Shown: piece after piece, positions 37,596 through 46,945 of the stretch | Layout: every line of letters begins with the position of its first letter | How positions within the stretch are numbered: position 1 is the first letter of the stretch | Assembly: GCA_016716965.1 (NCBI GenBank) | Contig: JADJUP010000030.1 | Span: 124,001-188,000 of the forward strand | Direction of reading: 5' to 3' | Length of the DNA: 64,000 bases | DNA from: Sulfuritalea sp. | Lineage (GTDB): Bacteria; Pseudomonadota; Gammaproteobacteria; Burkholderiales; Rhodocyclaceae | The notes under the pieces: generated by a model | Told to the model about the DNA's origin: nothing | What the model saw: the letters and a program-made list of their open reading frames with translations, nothing else | The model's database searches: none | Made by a program: the position numbers and the translations under genes

Positions 37596-38639
37596 TTATG
37601 CCGACGGCCCCCAGCGGATGACCGTGGCACCCCAGACATAGCCGATGCCGGCGGCGATGGCGACCATCAGGCTGCCATCCTTCACGCGTCCCTGCCGCAA
37701 TCCTTCATGCAGTGAAAGCATGAAATCCACCTGCCCGGAATGGCCGTAGTCCTCCAGATACACCGATTGGTCCGCGCGCAGACCCAAGGTTTCCAGCAGG
37801 CTCGCGTGCATCGAGCGCTTGAAGTGGAGCACGTTCAGGAAATTGACGTCGGCACGCGTCGCGCCGCTCTTTTCCAGCGCGCGGTCGATACAGGTCAGCC
37901 AGTTGGGCATGGAAACCTCGTTGAGGCGCGCCTTCATGTGTTCGGCATCGAACACGCTCAGGCTGCGATTGCCGCGCGCGCGCAGATCGGCCAGGACTTC
38001 CTCCGGCAGGGTTTCGATCGGCTGCACGGTACCGCCGTAGCGCACGCCGGTATCGCGCGAGAGCGATCCGTCGGTGATGATGTGGCTGCCGAGCACGGCA
38101 TTGCGACCGAGGTCGCGCCGCAGGATCAGCGCGCCGCCCGCCGCCGCGAGGTCGTACATGAAGGACACGTCGGGATCGGTGTAATCGATCAGGTCGCCAT
38201 TGCGATAGCCGCCGACGATCAACGTCGTAGCGATCTCCGGATCGGCCGTCATCATGTCCTTGGCGATCTTGATCGCGGCCACCGTGGTGTTGCAGCGCTG
38301 CTGGAGGTCGATGCCCCAGGCGCACCGTGCGCCGATGCGCTCCTGGATGTGGATGGCCGAGGTGGTCAGCGGGTATTCCTTCCACTCCTCGCCCATGCAC
38401 AGGATCAGGTCGATTTCCATCGGATCGAGGCCGGTGCGCGCCAGCGCATCAAGCGCGGCGCGGGCGCCCATTTCCTGCGTCCCGTCCTCGGCCCCCGGTA
38501 TGCTCTTGCCGACGATGCCGAGCTTGTCGCGCACGGCGGCCTCCGACCAGCGGCCACCGGTTTCGGCGGCGATCTGCGCCGCGCTCATGCGCCGTGGCGG
38601 CAGGTACAGCCCATACCCGAGGATGCCGACGTCTTTCAT
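37596..38639 (-). CDS. KAS III/HMG-CoA synthase-like thiolase
   Basis: 347 residues of the FabH/HMG-CoA synthase fold. The nucleophile is Cys116 (DLQQRCNTTVAAI) and the first catalytic His is His272 (LNVLHFKRSM). The usual Asn position reads His300 (EDYGHSGQVD), giving Cys-His-His rather than Cys-His-Asn. Location at the end of a CoA-ligase/hydratase operon suggests thiolytic or Claisen chemistry on a CoA ester instead of fatty-acid initiation. The benzylsuccinate pathway uses a related thiolase with a DUF35 partner, but no DUF35 gene is here. Start overlaps the MaoC stop as ATGA. Confidence 0.82.
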   Translation of the reverse strand: MKDVGILGYGLYLPPRRMSAAQIAAETGGRWSEAAVRDKLGIVGKSIPGAEDGTQEMGARAALDALARTGLDPMEIDLILCMGEEWKEYPLTTSAIHIQERIGARCAWGIDLQQRCNTTVAAIKIAKDMMTADPEIATTLIVGGYRNGDLIDYTDPDVSFMYDLAAAGGALILRRDLGRNAVLGSHIITDGSLSRDTGVRYGGTVQPIETLPEEVLADLRARGNRSLSVFDAEHMKARLNEVSMPNWLTCIDRALEKSGATRADVNFLNVLHFKRSMHASLLETLGLRADQSVYLEDYGHSGQVDFMLSLHEGLRQGRVKDGSLMVAIAAGIGYVWGATVIRWGPSA

Positions 38640-39502
38640 GCCGCCTGTGGCCCCGACCGGTTTTCGAGATTGCGGACAAGGACCAGCGCCTCGCCGTCGC
38701 AGACCAGCCGGCCGTCGGCGGCATGGATGCGCGTGGCGAGATTGACCAGCTCCTTGTCGGCGCGCAGCCGGATGATCGACACCGTCGCCGTCAGCGCCTC
38801 ATCCGGATAGGCTACCGACGGGTAGCGCAACTCCTGCTTCATCCAGCCGGTACCGCGGCCGGGCAGGCGCGTGCCGAGCAGGTCGGAGAACATCCCGGCC
38901 AAGAGCGGCCAGGGCACGATGCGGCGCGCGAAGCCGCGTGCCCGGGCTGCCGCGTCGCCGCGGAAAATCGGGTTGCGGTCGCCGCTCAGGTCACCGTACT
39001 CGTCGAGGTCGGCGACGCTGAAGGCGCGCGTTGCGCTCGCCTCCATGCCGGGCCGCAGGCCGTACAACACGGCGTCGCCACTGGCGCCCTGACGGGCGGC
39101 CGCCGCGATCTCCGGCAAGGCGACAGCGGCGGGCGCGACGCGGCAGCGCCCCAGCGCGGTTGAAACTGCCGTATCGCCAGCGCCGACTTTTGAAATCGCC
39201 GTGGCGATATCGACGATGCCTCCGCTTTCGGTGTCGACCTGCAGGCTGACGTCGAGCAAGTCACCGGCATACGTCGGATTGGGAAACATCAGCGTTTGCT
39301 CAAGTTGCACCACGCCGGGGCCGACCTGCTCGGTCAGCGCCTTGCAGATGCAGGCATAAAGCAGCATGCCGTGCGCGACGGTGGCGCCGAAATGGCTCTT
39401 CGCGGCGAACTCCGGATCGCAGTGAATCGGATTGTCGTCGCCGCTGAGTTTCGCGAATCGGTCGAAGTCGCCCTGCAGCAGGACGCGCCGGTAAGCGCTC
39501 AT
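38636..39502 (-). CDS. Tandem MaoC-domain hydratase/dehydratase
   Basis: 288 residues from ATG 39502; the open frame extends further 5'. Two MaoC hotdog domains are present. The first has the hydratase motif FAKLSGDDNPIHCD and FGATVAHGM (catalytic Asp and His). The second, GDLSGDRNPIFRG and RIVPWPLLAG, lacks the His and is probably structural. Such double-hotdog proteins hydrate enoyl-CoAs with R stereochemistry. A repeat copy at 39168-39191 encodes SKVGAGDTAVS between the domains. Follows the CoA ligase by 7 bases. Confidence 0.85.
   Translation of the reverse strand: MSAYRRVLLQGDFDRFAKLSGDDNPIHCDPEFAAKSHFGATVAHGMLLYACICKALTEQVGPGVVQLEQTLMFPNPTYAGDLLDVSLQVDTESGGIVDIATAISKVGAGDTAVSTALGRCRVAPAAVALPEIAAAARQGASGDAVLYGLRPGMEASATRAFSVADLDEYGDLSGDRNPIFRGDAAARARGFARRIVPWPLLAGMFSDLLGTRLPGRGTGWMKQELRYPSVAYPDEALTATVSIIRLRADKELVNLATRIHAADGRLVCDGEALVLVRNLENRSGPQAA
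39168..39191 (+). repeat. 24-bp dispersed repeat, copy 6 (inside MaoC gene)
   Basis: One mismatch. On the gene's strand it is read as KVGAGDTA. Confidence 0.85.
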
Positions 39503-39509
39503 CAGGCAC

Positions 39510-41039
39510 TCACCCGGCGGCGTCGCCGAACTGCTTGCGCAGCGTCGGCTTGTCCAGCTTGCCGGCAGCATTGCGCGCCACGGCGGGCACGAAGACCACG
39601 TACTTCGGTGCCTTGAAGCCGGCCAGCCTGGCCTTGCAGTGGGCAACCACGTCCTCGGCCGCCACCTGCGCGCCCGGCTTCAGGGCGACGATGGCCTTGC
39701 CAACTTCGCCCCACTTCGCGTCGTGCACGCCGATCACCGCGGCTTCCGCCACGCCTGCCATCTGGAAGATGACGTTCTCCACTTCCGCCGGATAGACGTT
39801 TTCGCCGCCCGATATGTACATGTCCTTGGATCGATCGACGATGTAGTAGTCGCCGTCGTCGTCGAAGTAGGCGATGTCGCCAGTGCACAGCCAGCCGTCC
39901 TCGAAAGCCTTCGCCGTGGCCTCCGGCTTGTTCCAGTAGCCGGGCGTGATGCCGGGACCGCGCAGCAGCAGTTCGCCGCGCTGGTTGGCGCCGAGGCGCT
40001 GGCGGGTCTGCGAATCGACCACCTTGCCCTCGACGTACATCACCGGCTTGCCGACGGTGCCGACCTTGCGCCGCGCCGTATCCTCGTCGGTGAGGAACAC
40101 GGTGGGACCTGTCTCGGTCATGCCGAAGCCGAAGCAGATGGTGACGCCCTTGGACAGGTACTGCTCGAGCAGGGTCTTCGGAATCGGCGCGCCGCCGCAA
40201 GCCCAGTTGCGTACCCGCGAAAAGTCGGCGCTGGCGAAACGGGGATGCTGGCTGAGGAAGAGGTAGATGGCGGGCACCCCGAACATTACGGTGGCGTCCG
40301 ACTCGAGCAGCTCCATGGTCTTGTCGACATCGAACTGGCGCATGATCAGCGTCGTGCCGCCGCACATGATGGTCGGGTTCATGTAGAGGTTGAGGCCGCC
40401 GGTGTGGAAGTAGGGCAGGACCGAGAGCATCCTGTCTTCGCGTCGCAAGCCGGTGGCGAGCATGCCATTGACCGCGTTGGTGAAGGCCATGCCCCAGGTC
40501 TGCGGCACGCCCTTGGGCTTGCCCGTGGTACCGGCGGTGTACAGCAGGTACCAGATGTCGTCGTGCGTTCGCCAGGGCATTTCGAGCGTGGCGCCGGACA
40601 TTGCAGCCAGCGCCGCTTCGTAGCCGTCGACCTTGTCGCGCGCCGCGCCGGTGACCATGCGGCGAGTCAATTTGCAGGCATCGGCGAGGGCGATCCCGAT
40701 TTGGTCGAATTCCTCGCCCCAGACCAGCGCCACCGGCTCGGCATCGACCGCGATTCCGGTCAGTTCGGGCAGCGCCAGGCGCCAGTTGAGGCAGACCATG
40801 ATGGCGCCGAGCTTGCCGCAGCCATAGAGCATTTCGACGTAATCGGACGAACTGTGGGCCAGCACCGCCACGCGATCGCCAGGCTTGATCTGCCAGCGTT
40901 CGCGCATGAACTCGGCGAAGCGGCTGGCACGTTCGTTGAGTTGCGCATAGGTGACCGAACGCGCACTGTGCAGATCGACCAGGGCGACCTGTTGCGGAAA
41001 TTGTGCGGAATGCTTGACCAGCCAGTCAGGTATCAGCAT
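39510..41039 (-). CDS. Acyl-CoA/aryl-CoA ligase (AMP-forming)
   Basis: 509 residues of the ANL superfamily. P-loop-like motif YTAGTTGKPKGVPQTW, A5 motif FGFGMTETGP, and A7/A8 motifs GWLCTGDIAYFDDDGDYY and DRSKDMYISGGENVYP are present. The catalytic Lys region is AAGKLDKPTLRK near the C-terminus. It activates an acid brought in by the LivKGFHM-type transporter encoded upstream. The substrate is unknown: the ligase alone does not separate aromatic from fatty acids. Overlaps the enoyl-CoA hydratase gene by 7 bases. Confidence 0.9.
   Translation of the reverse strand: MLIPDWLVKHSAQFPQQVALVDLHSARSVTYAQLNERASRFAEFMRERWQIKPGDRVAVLAHSSSDYVEMLYGCGKLGAIMVCLNWRLALPELTGIAVDAEPVALVWGEEFDQIGIALADACKLTRRMVTGAARDKVDGYEAALAAMSGATLEMPWRTHDDIWYLLYTAGTTGKPKGVPQTWGMAFTNAVNGMLATGLRREDRMLSVLPYFHTGGLNLYMNPTIMCGGTTLIMRQFDVDKTMELLESDATVMFGVPAIYLFLSQHPRFASADFSRVRNWACGGAPIPKTLLEQYLSKGVTICFGFGMTETGPTVFLTDEDTARRKVGTVGKPVMYVEGKVVDSQTRQRLGANQRGELLLRGPGITPGYWNKPEATAKAFEDGWLCTGDIAYFDDDGDYYIVDRSKDMYISGGENVYPAEVENVIFQMAGVAEAAVIGVHDAKWGEVGKAIVALKPGAQVAAEDVVAHCKARLAGFKAPKYVVFVPAVARNAAGKLDKPTLRKQFGDAAG
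40220..40243 (-). repeat. 24-bp dispersed repeat, copy 7 (inside CoA ligase)
   Basis: Three mismatches; core AGCGCCGACTTT intact on the minus strand. Encodes RFASADFS, a stretch that aligns with ordinary ligase sequence, so this copy looks like motif drift rather than insertion. Confidence 0.65.
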
Positions 41040-41839
41040 TTGGCTTCCTCCTCATCCTGTGAATCCGGGTAGTCGGCGAAATCGCGCAGGAAGGCACCGA
41101 CGCCCGCCAGCGCCTCCGGTGCAGCGATCAGATCGACGAAACGCGAGCGCTCGGCTTCGAGGTCTGCAGCGAGCTGCGCGCGGTCGCCCCACAACAGCTG
41201 CTTTGACACATGCATGGTGCCGCGCGGATAGGTGGCGATCTTGCGCGCTGCCTCCGCGGCCCGCATCTGCAAGGCATCGGCTGCCACGATTTCACTGGCC
41301 AGGCCCCAGGCCACCGCGTCCTCGGCGCGCACGGTGCGATTCAGCAGCAGGGCCGATGCCGCGCGGCGGCGCCCGGCAAGGCGGCCGACCAGCGCCGTCC
41401 AGCCGCCGTCCGGGCCGAACCCGGCGGTCGCGTAGTGCGCCTTGAATGCCGCCTGCGGCGCCAGCAGGACGACGTCCGCGGCCAGCACCAGGCCGATCGA
41501 TCCGCCGGTGACGATGCCATGAACCGCGGCCACCACCGGCTGCGGCAGGTCGATCAGCGCCAGGATGGCCTCGTTGAGCTTGCCGACCAAGCCATGGCCA
41601 TAGGCTTGCAGGTCGCCGCGTTCCCGCTCGCGGCGGAAGCGGCGCATGTCCCCGCCGATCGAGAATGCCGGCCCGTCGGCCGCAAGGATGACGGCCCGAC
41701 ATGTGGCGTCGACTTTCAGTTCCGCAAACGTTGCCAGCAATGCGTCCAGCAGTTCGGGCACCAGCGCGTTATGCATTCCGCCGCGATCGAGCACCACGCG
41801 CACCACCGCATCGGTGCGCTCGACGCGCACCAGTTTCAC
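41033..41839 (-). CDS. Enoyl-CoA hydratase/isomerase family protein
   Basis: 268 residues from GTG 41839, overlapping the livM stop as GTGA; no ATG is available at the conserved N-terminus (KLVRVERTDAVVRVVLDR). Crotonase oxyanion-hole segments are PAFSIGGDMRRF and VHGIVTGGSIGLVLAADV; the second catalytic region is AGFGPDGGWTALVGRLAG. The first Glu of ordinary hydratases is not evident, so isomerase or dehydratase chemistry is possible. Fifth position after the transporter genes in the sigma54-controlled operon. Confidence 0.87.
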   Translation of the reverse strand: MKLVRVERTDAVVRVVLDRGGMHNALVPELLDALLATFAELKVDATCRAVILAADGPAFSIGGDMRRFRRERERGDLQAYGHGLVGKLNEAILALIDLPQPVVAAVHGIVTGGSIGLVLAADVVLLAPQAAFKAHYATAGFGPDGGWTALVGRLAGRRRAASALLLNRTVRAEDAVAWGLASEIVAADALQMRAAEAARKIATYPRGTMHVSKQLLWGDRAQLAADLEAERSRFVDLIAAPEALAGVGAFLRDFADYPDSQDEEEAKC

Positions 41840-42912
41840 GGCGCTCTCCGTGCCAGGGCCTTGCTGCGCAGGCGGCCGACGATGCCGGTCGGGAAGAAGT
41901 ACACCGACAGCACGAACAGCACGCCCAGCCAGAGCAGCCAGCGGTCGGGATGGAACAGGTTGGCCAGCAGCGGCACGCCGGACAGCGATGCCGAGGCCTG
42001 CGCCATCAATACCTGCAGGTAGTTCTGCGCCAGGATGAACAGCGCCGAGCCGATCACCGCGCCGTAGATCGTGCCCATGCCGCCGATCACCACGATCAGC
42101 AGGATGTCCGTCATCACTTCGAAGGAAAGCATGGTCTTCGGCCCGACATAGCGGAGCCAGAGCGCCATGAGGACACCGGCCAGGGTCGCGATCAGGGCGC
42201 CGAGGCAGTTGGCCAGGGTGCGATAGATGACGGTGCGGTAGCCGAGCGCCTCGGCGCGGAAATCGTTCTCGCGGATCGCCTGCAGCACGCGGCCGAAGGG
42301 TGAATTGACGATGCGCAGCATGAGCAGGAAGAGGGCCAGCGCGGAGAAGAAGACCAGGTAGTAGGTGATCAGCTTGCCGTCGATGGCGCGCCCGAGGATT
42401 TCGCCGTCGATCAGGTGGAAACCGGGTTGCAGGAGCTCCGGCACCTTGAAGGTGCGGCCGTCCTCGCCGCCAGTCAGGTCGGACAATTGCGAAGCGACGA
42501 CAGCGAACGCTGCGGCCACGGCAAGCGTGATCATCGCGTAGAAGATCGCGCGCACGCGCAGCGAGAACAGACCGATGATCAGTGCCAGCACCAGCGACAC
42601 GGCCAATGCCCCGGCCGTGCCGACAAGAATCGCCCACCAGCTCGGACCCATGCCGTGCAAGGCGAGGCCAACACCATAGGCGCCGATGCCGTAGAACATG
42701 GTGTGGGCAAACGAAACGATGCCGGTGTAGCCCAGCAGCAGGTCATAGGATGCGACCAGCACGACAAAAACGCAGATGGTCGCCGCGACATTGAGCGAGC
42801 GCGCGCCGTGAAACAGGAAAGGCGCGAGTGCGAGGCCGACCAATACGGCCAGCAGCATCGCCGACAGCAAGCGGCTGCGCGGCAGATCACCCGAGAATAG
42901 TGTCCTGATCAT
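41836..42912 (-). CDS. livM: Branched-chain amino acid-type ABC permease LivM
   Basis: 358 residues with about nine membrane helices and the LivM EAA-like loop (FRAEALGYRTVIYRTLANCLGALIA). Inner-membrane partner of LivH. Transporters of this class often import aromatic or dicarboxylic acids in betaproteobacteria, and the downstream CoA ligase supports that here. Starts 4 bases after the livH stop. Confidence 0.93.
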   Translation of the reverse strand: MIRTLFSGDLPRSRLLSAMLLAVLVGLALAPFLFHGARSLNVAATICVFVVLVASYDLLLGYTGIVSFAHTMFYGIGAYGVGLALHGMGPSWWAILVGTAGALAVSLVLALIIGLFSLRVRAIFYAMITLAVAAAFAVVASQLSDLTGGEDGRTFKVPELLQPGFHLIDGEILGRAIDGKLITYYLVFFSALALFLLMLRIVNSPFGRVLQAIRENDFRAEALGYRTVIYRTLANCLGALIATLAGVLMALWLRYVGPKTMLSFEVMTDILLIVVIGGMGTIYGAVIGSALFILAQNYLQVLMAQASASLSGVPLLANLFHPDRWLLWLGVLFVLSVYFFPTGIVGRLRSKALARRAP

Positions 42913-42916
42913 GATC

Positions 42917-43939
42917 TCAGCGCTTCGCCACCGGATAGAGTCCCTGCGGCCGCCACAGCAGCACCGTCACCATCAGCAGGATGTCGGACACCAGCGCCAC
43001 CTTGGGCGCGAGGAAGCCGGCATAGTTGGCCACCAATGCCACCAGCATGGCGCCGATGAAGCAGCCGCCGACCGAACCGAGGCCGCCGATGATGATCACG
43101 ATGAACACCAGCACCGTGATCTCGCCGCCAATCGCCGCCGTCAGGGTTTCCTTGTACAGGCCCCACATCACGCCGCCGAGGCCCGCCAGCGCCGAACCGG
43201 CCATGAAGACGCCGACGAACAGGCGCCGGATCCGGTAGCCCAGCGCCTCGACCATCTCGCCGTTCTCGACGCCGGCGCGGATCAGCAGGCCGACCTTGGT
43301 CCGGTTCAGCACCAGGAACATGGTGATGAACACCGTCAGCCCGACCCCGACGGCGATCAGGCGGTATTTCTCCAGCGCAGCGTCACCGACGATGAAGGCG
43401 CCACGGAAAGTCGTCGGCAGTTGCAGCGGAATCTGCTCGGCGCCCCAGATGACGTGGATCAACTGCTCGGCGACGATCATGCCGCCCATGGTGATCAGGA
43501 TCTGCTTCAGGTGCAGGCCATATACCGGACGAATGATGATGCGCTCGAACGCCCAGCCCAGCAGGCCGGTGACCAGCATCGCCAACAGGATGGCCAGCCC
43601 GAGCACGGAGAGGTTCATCAGCACCGAATCCGCCTCGACCCAGCTTTTCATCGGCAGCAGCACCAGCGTGGCGGTGAAGGCGCCGACCGAGACGAAGGCG
43701 CCATGGCCGAAATTGAGCACGTCCATCAGGCCGAAGATCAGCGTCAAGCCGCTGGCCATCATGAATACCATCATGCCCATCGCCAGACCTGCGATGGTCA
43801 GCGTCACCCAGGTCGGGAAGCTGCCCACCAGCGGCAGCATCAGCAACGCCAGCAGCGGCACCAGCAGCAGCGGCAGCACGTCCACCTTCACCTTGGGCAG
43901 TGCGGCGTCCTGTGGCGCGACGTGCGAAATCGTCGTCAT
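42917..43939 (-). CDS. livH: Branched-chain amino acid-type ABC permease LivH
   Basis: 340 residues; eight or more hydrophobic segments after an Ala/Pro N-terminus. LivH features: LTLIFGLMDVLNFGHGAFVSVGAF near the first helices and the coupling loop YRIRRLFVGVFMAGSALAGLGGVM. Forms the permease with LivM. The gap to livF is 9 bases. Confidence 0.93.
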   Translation of the reverse strand: MTTISHVAPQDAALPKVKVDVLPLLLVPLLALLMLPLVGSFPTWVTLTIAGLAMGMMVFMMASGLTLIFGLMDVLNFGHGAFVSVGAFTATLVLLPMKSWVEADSVLMNLSVLGLAILLAMLVTGLLGWAFERIIIRPVYGLHLKQILITMGGMIVAEQLIHVIWGAEQIPLQLPTTFRGAFIVGDAALEKYRLIAVGVGLTVFITMFLVLNRTKVGLLIRAGVENGEMVEALGYRIRRLFVGVFMAGSALAGLGGVMWGLYKETLTAAIGGEITVLVFIVIIIGGLGSVGGCFIGAMLVALVANYAGFLAPKVALVSDILLMVTVLLWRPQGLYPVAKR

Positions 43940-43948
43940 GTTCCGTCC

Positions 43949-44683
43949 CTATTGGTGGGTGTCCAGCGACAGGCCGAGCAGCCTGTGCTGCAGGTCTTTG
44001 TCCGCCGCCAGTTCGGCCATCGAACCGGAGTGCACGATGCGCCCGCCGTCCATCACCGCGACGGTATCGCCCAGCGCGGCAACGAAGCTGAAGTTCTGCT
44101 CGACCAGCAGGATGGTTTCGGTCTGCTTGAGTTCGCGGAAGGCGGCGATCATGTTCTGGATGATGGCCGGCGCCAGTCCCTTGGTCGGCTCGTCGATCAG
44201 GATCAGTTTTCTCGGCTCGACAATGGCGCGGGCGATCGCCACCATCTGTTTCTGGCCGCCCGACAGGGTGCCCGCCGGCTGGTTCCAGAATTTCTTCAGG
44301 GCGCCGAAGAAGCCGAAGATCCATTCCAGACGCGCCTCGTCCATCTTGTCCGCGCTCTTGACGCTACGCGCCGCAAGAAACAGGTTTTCGCGCACCGTCA
44401 GGTCGGAGAAGATGCCCATGCTTTCGGGTACGTAGGCGATGCCGGCACCGGCGATATCCGGCGTCGGGCTGTGCGTGATGTCGCCGCCTTCGAATCGCAC
44501 GCTGCCGCGCGAGGCGTGCCACAGGCCCATGATGGTGCGCAGCGTGGTCGTCTTGCCAGCGCCGTTGCGGCCCAGCAGCACGGTGATGCCGCCTTTCGGC
44601 ACGACCAGGTCGACACCCTGCAGGATGTGGTACTGGCCGATGTGGGTGTGCACATCGGCAAGCTGGAGCAGGGCTTCAGACAT
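43949..44683 (-). CDS. livF: ABC transporter ATPase LivF
   Basis: 244 residues. Walker A GRNGAGKTTTLR, signature LSGGQKQMVAIARA, Walker B KLILIDEPTKGLAP. LivF-type ATPase that pairs with LivG on the cytoplasmic face. Its start overlaps the livG 3' end by 8 bases. Confidence 0.94.
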   Translation of the reverse strand: MSEALLQLADVHTHIGQYHILQGVDLVVPKGGITVLLGRNGAGKTTTLRTIMGLWHASRGSVRFEGGDITHSPTPDIAGAGIAYVPESMGIFSDLTVRENLFLAARSVKSADKMDEARLEWIFGFFGALKKFWNQPAGTLSGGQKQMVAIARAIVEPRKLILIDEPTKGLAPAIIQNMIAAFRELKQTETILLVEQNFSFVAALGDTVAVMDGGRIVHSGSMAELAADKDLQHRLLGLSLDTHQ

Positions 44684-45449
44684 GATCCGCCATCCCGGTT
44701 CCCAAATAGGCTTCCTGAACGATCGGTGACGCCATGACTTCGGCCGGCTCGCCGTCCGCCACCAGATAGCCGTTGTGCAGCACGATGATGCGGTCGGCCA
44801 GCGAACGCACCACGTCCATCTTGTGCTCCACCAGCAGGATGGTCTTGTCGCCCTGTGCCTTGATGTGGTGGATCAGGTCGAGCACCACCGGCACTTCGTC
44901 CACGCTCATGCCGGCGGTCGGCTCGTCGAACATGAAGATGTCCGGCTCGAGCGCCAGCAGGATCGCGATTTCGAGCTTGCGCTTGTCGCCGTGCGACAGC
45001 GCGGAAGCCAGTTCGTGGCGTCGCTCGCCGAGCGCCGTGACATGCAGGTAGTGCTCGGCCTTTTCGACCAGTTCGACATGGCGGGTCCACATCGAGATCA
45101 TGTTCAGGCCCAGACCGGCACGGCTTTGTACTGCCAGGCGCACGTTCTCCAGCACCGGCAGATTGGGAAACAGGTTGGTCAGCTGGAAGGCTCTTCCGAT
45201 GCCGCGGCGGGTGCGTTGCGGAGCCCCCAGGTGCGTCACGTCTTCGCCGTAAAGACGCACGGTGCCGGCGCTCGGCGGCAGTTGGCCCGACATCAGGTTG
45301 AAGTAGGTTGTCTTGCCGGCACCATTCGGTCCTACGATCGCCGTCAACGTCCCCGGACGGAACTCGCAACTCACGTTATTGACCGCAACATGGCCGCCGA
45401 AGCGGATGCTCAGGCCGTGCGTGGAGAGGACGGGATGTTCGCTGGACAT
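44676..45449 (-). CDS. livG: ABC transporter ATPase LivG
   Basis: 257 residues from ATG 45449 (MSSEHPVLSTHGLSIRFGG); the upstream part of the open frame is not conserved. Walker A GPNGAGKTTYFNL, signature LSHGDKRKLEIAILLA, Walker B DIFMFDEPTAGMS, all LivG-like. Second transporter gene after the binding protein. Confidence 0.94.
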   Translation of the reverse strand: MSSEHPVLSTHGLSIRFGGHVAVNNVSCEFRPGTLTAIVGPNGAGKTTYFNLMSGQLPPSAGTVRLYGEDVTHLGAPQRTRRGIGRAFQLTNLFPNLPVLENVRLAVQSRAGLGLNMISMWTRHVELVEKAEHYLHVTALGERRHELASALSHGDKRKLEIAILLALEPDIFMFDEPTAGMSVDEVPVVLDLIHHIKAQGDKTILLVEHKMDVVRSLADRIIVLHNGYLVADGEPAEVMASPIVQEAYLGTGMADHV

Positions 45450-45537
45450 GATCGGTTCCGGGCGCGGGATGGCGGCATCCGGGCGGCAAGGTCGGCTGTC
45501 GCCACCCTCCCCCGCCGGAATGCCACCAGTCCGGTTT

Positions 45538-46728
45538 TCAGCGCTTGTTGCGAATCGGCAGCGGTAGTTCGGACGCCGGGAATTCGCGCACCAGTTCCAG
45601 CAGGTCCCATTCGTTAGCCTGGGCCTTCTTGATGCGGAAATGGAACATCGGCTGCAGCGCCTGATGGTCATCCTTGCGGAAGCTCATCTTGCCCTTGGGC
45701 GTGTCGAACTCCATGCCTTCCATGGTGGCGATGAGCTTCTCCGTATCGCTCGACCCGGCCTTGGTCAGCGCAGTGTACACCGCGCTGGCGGCGGCAAATC
45801 CGCCCGCAGTGAAGAAATCCGGCGGCTGCTTGAGTCGCTTCTGGTTCTCGGCCACCAGCCAGTCGTTCATCGCATTTTTCGGGAAGGCGTAATAGTAATA
45901 AATGCTGCCTTCCATGCCGACCAGGTTCTTCCAGCCCTTCAGCACCGGCAGGATATTGCCGCCCGCGGCGAGCTCGATGCCATAGCGTTCGGGCTTCATG
46001 TCGGCGATCTTGGTCAGCGGATTGGCGCCCGCCCAGTAGATGGACAGGATCTTGCGGCCCGGCTTGTCCTTGAGCGCATCGAAAATCCGCTGTGCCGACG
46101 CGGTGAAGTCGGTGGCGTTCTGCGGCGCATACTCCTCATGCACCACCTTGGCCTTGCTCTTCACGGCGGCCAGCGAATCCTTGAAAGCCTTGATGCCGTC
46201 GCGACCGAATGCATAGTCCTGAGCCAGGAAGGCGATGTTGGCCTCGCCCATGAGGGCAGCAGCAGCAGCCAGACCGTCCTGCGACGAGTTGCGCCCGGTG
46301 CGGAATATGTAGCGGTTCCATTTGTCGCCCGTGATCGCGTCGGCCACGGCCGGCTCGACCACCAGCACCTTTTTGTACTCCTCTGCCACCGGCAACATAG
46401 CCAGCGCGGCGCCGGACGACGTGGTGCCGACCGCGATGTCCACCTTGTCGTCGCCATACGCCTCGGCGAGGGCTGCCTTGGCCAGGTCCGGCTTGCTCTG
46501 GTCGTCCTTGACGATCACTTTGACCTTGCGGCCATTGATCATCATGCTGCCCTTGGTCAGGTACTCCAAGCCCATCATGAAACCGAGTTCGGTTTCCTTG
46601 GCATAGGCTTCGAGCGCCCCGGTCTTGCCTGCAATAAGTGCGATCTTGAGTTCCTGCGCGCTGACCGGCGCGGTCAGGGTGACGGCCGCAGCCGCGAAGC
46701 TTGCAATAGCCAGTGCCTTGAGTTTCAT
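45538..46728 (-). CDS. livK: Periplasmic substrate-binding protein LivK-type
   Basis: 396 residues from ATG 46728, which has an ideal GGAGGA upstream. Cleavable signal peptide (ALAIASFAAAAVTLTAPVSA, cut before QELKIAL). Type I periplasmic binding fold of the branched-chain amino acid/aromatic acid family (ELGFMMGLEYLTKG, YIFRTGRNSSQDGLA). First gene of the operon, 57 bases downstream of a sigma54-type promoter. Ligand not predictable from sequence. Confidence 0.92.
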   Translation of the reverse strand: MKLKALAIASFAAAAVTLTAPVSAQELKIALIAGKTGALEAYAKETELGFMMGLEYLTKGSMMINGRKVKVIVKDDQSKPDLAKAALAEAYGDDKVDIAVGTTSSGAALAMLPVAEEYKKVLVVEPAVADAITGDKWNRYIFRTGRNSSQDGLAAAAALMGEANIAFLAQDYAFGRDGIKAFKDSLAAVKSKAKVVHEEYAPQNATDFTASAQRIFDALKDKPGRKILSIYWAGANPLTKIADMKPERYGIELAAGGNILPVLKGWKNLVGMEGSIYYYYAFPKNAMNDWLVAENQKRLKQPPDFFTAGGFAAASAVYTALTKAGSSDTEKLIATMEGMEFDTPKGKMSFRKDDHQALQPMFHFRIKKAQANEWDLLELVREFPASELPLPIRNKR

Positions 46729-46784
46729 CTCGAGTCCTCCGTTCGTGGTTTGACTCCCCGAGTAAACGGGGTCAAACCCCTGCA

Positions 46785-46800
46785 TGCATGAGACGTGCCA
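46785..46800 (-). promoter_or_regulatory. rpoN-dependent: sigma54 (-24/-12) promoter of the liv-catabolic operon
   Basis: Minus-strand TGGCACGTCTCATGCA matches TGGCAC-N5-TTGCA at all but one base, with invariant GG and GC. It lies about 57 bases upstream of livK, and a sigma54 activator gene lies immediately upstream. An inverted repeat GTCAT-4-ATGAC (46821-46834) further upstream is a candidate enhancer site. A hairpin CCCCG-6-CGGGG (46756-46771) lies in the leader. Confidence 0.82.
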
Positions 46801-46945
46801 CGCCTGCAATACACCGGGAAGTCATCTAAATGACTCAGGACTCTCTATGAATTCAGCTTCCTTACTGTCCTGCTTCCCGGACACACTAATCGAAAGTAAA
46901 AGCTTTATCACCAATAAACAACGAGATGAGGCTATGTCCTGAAAA

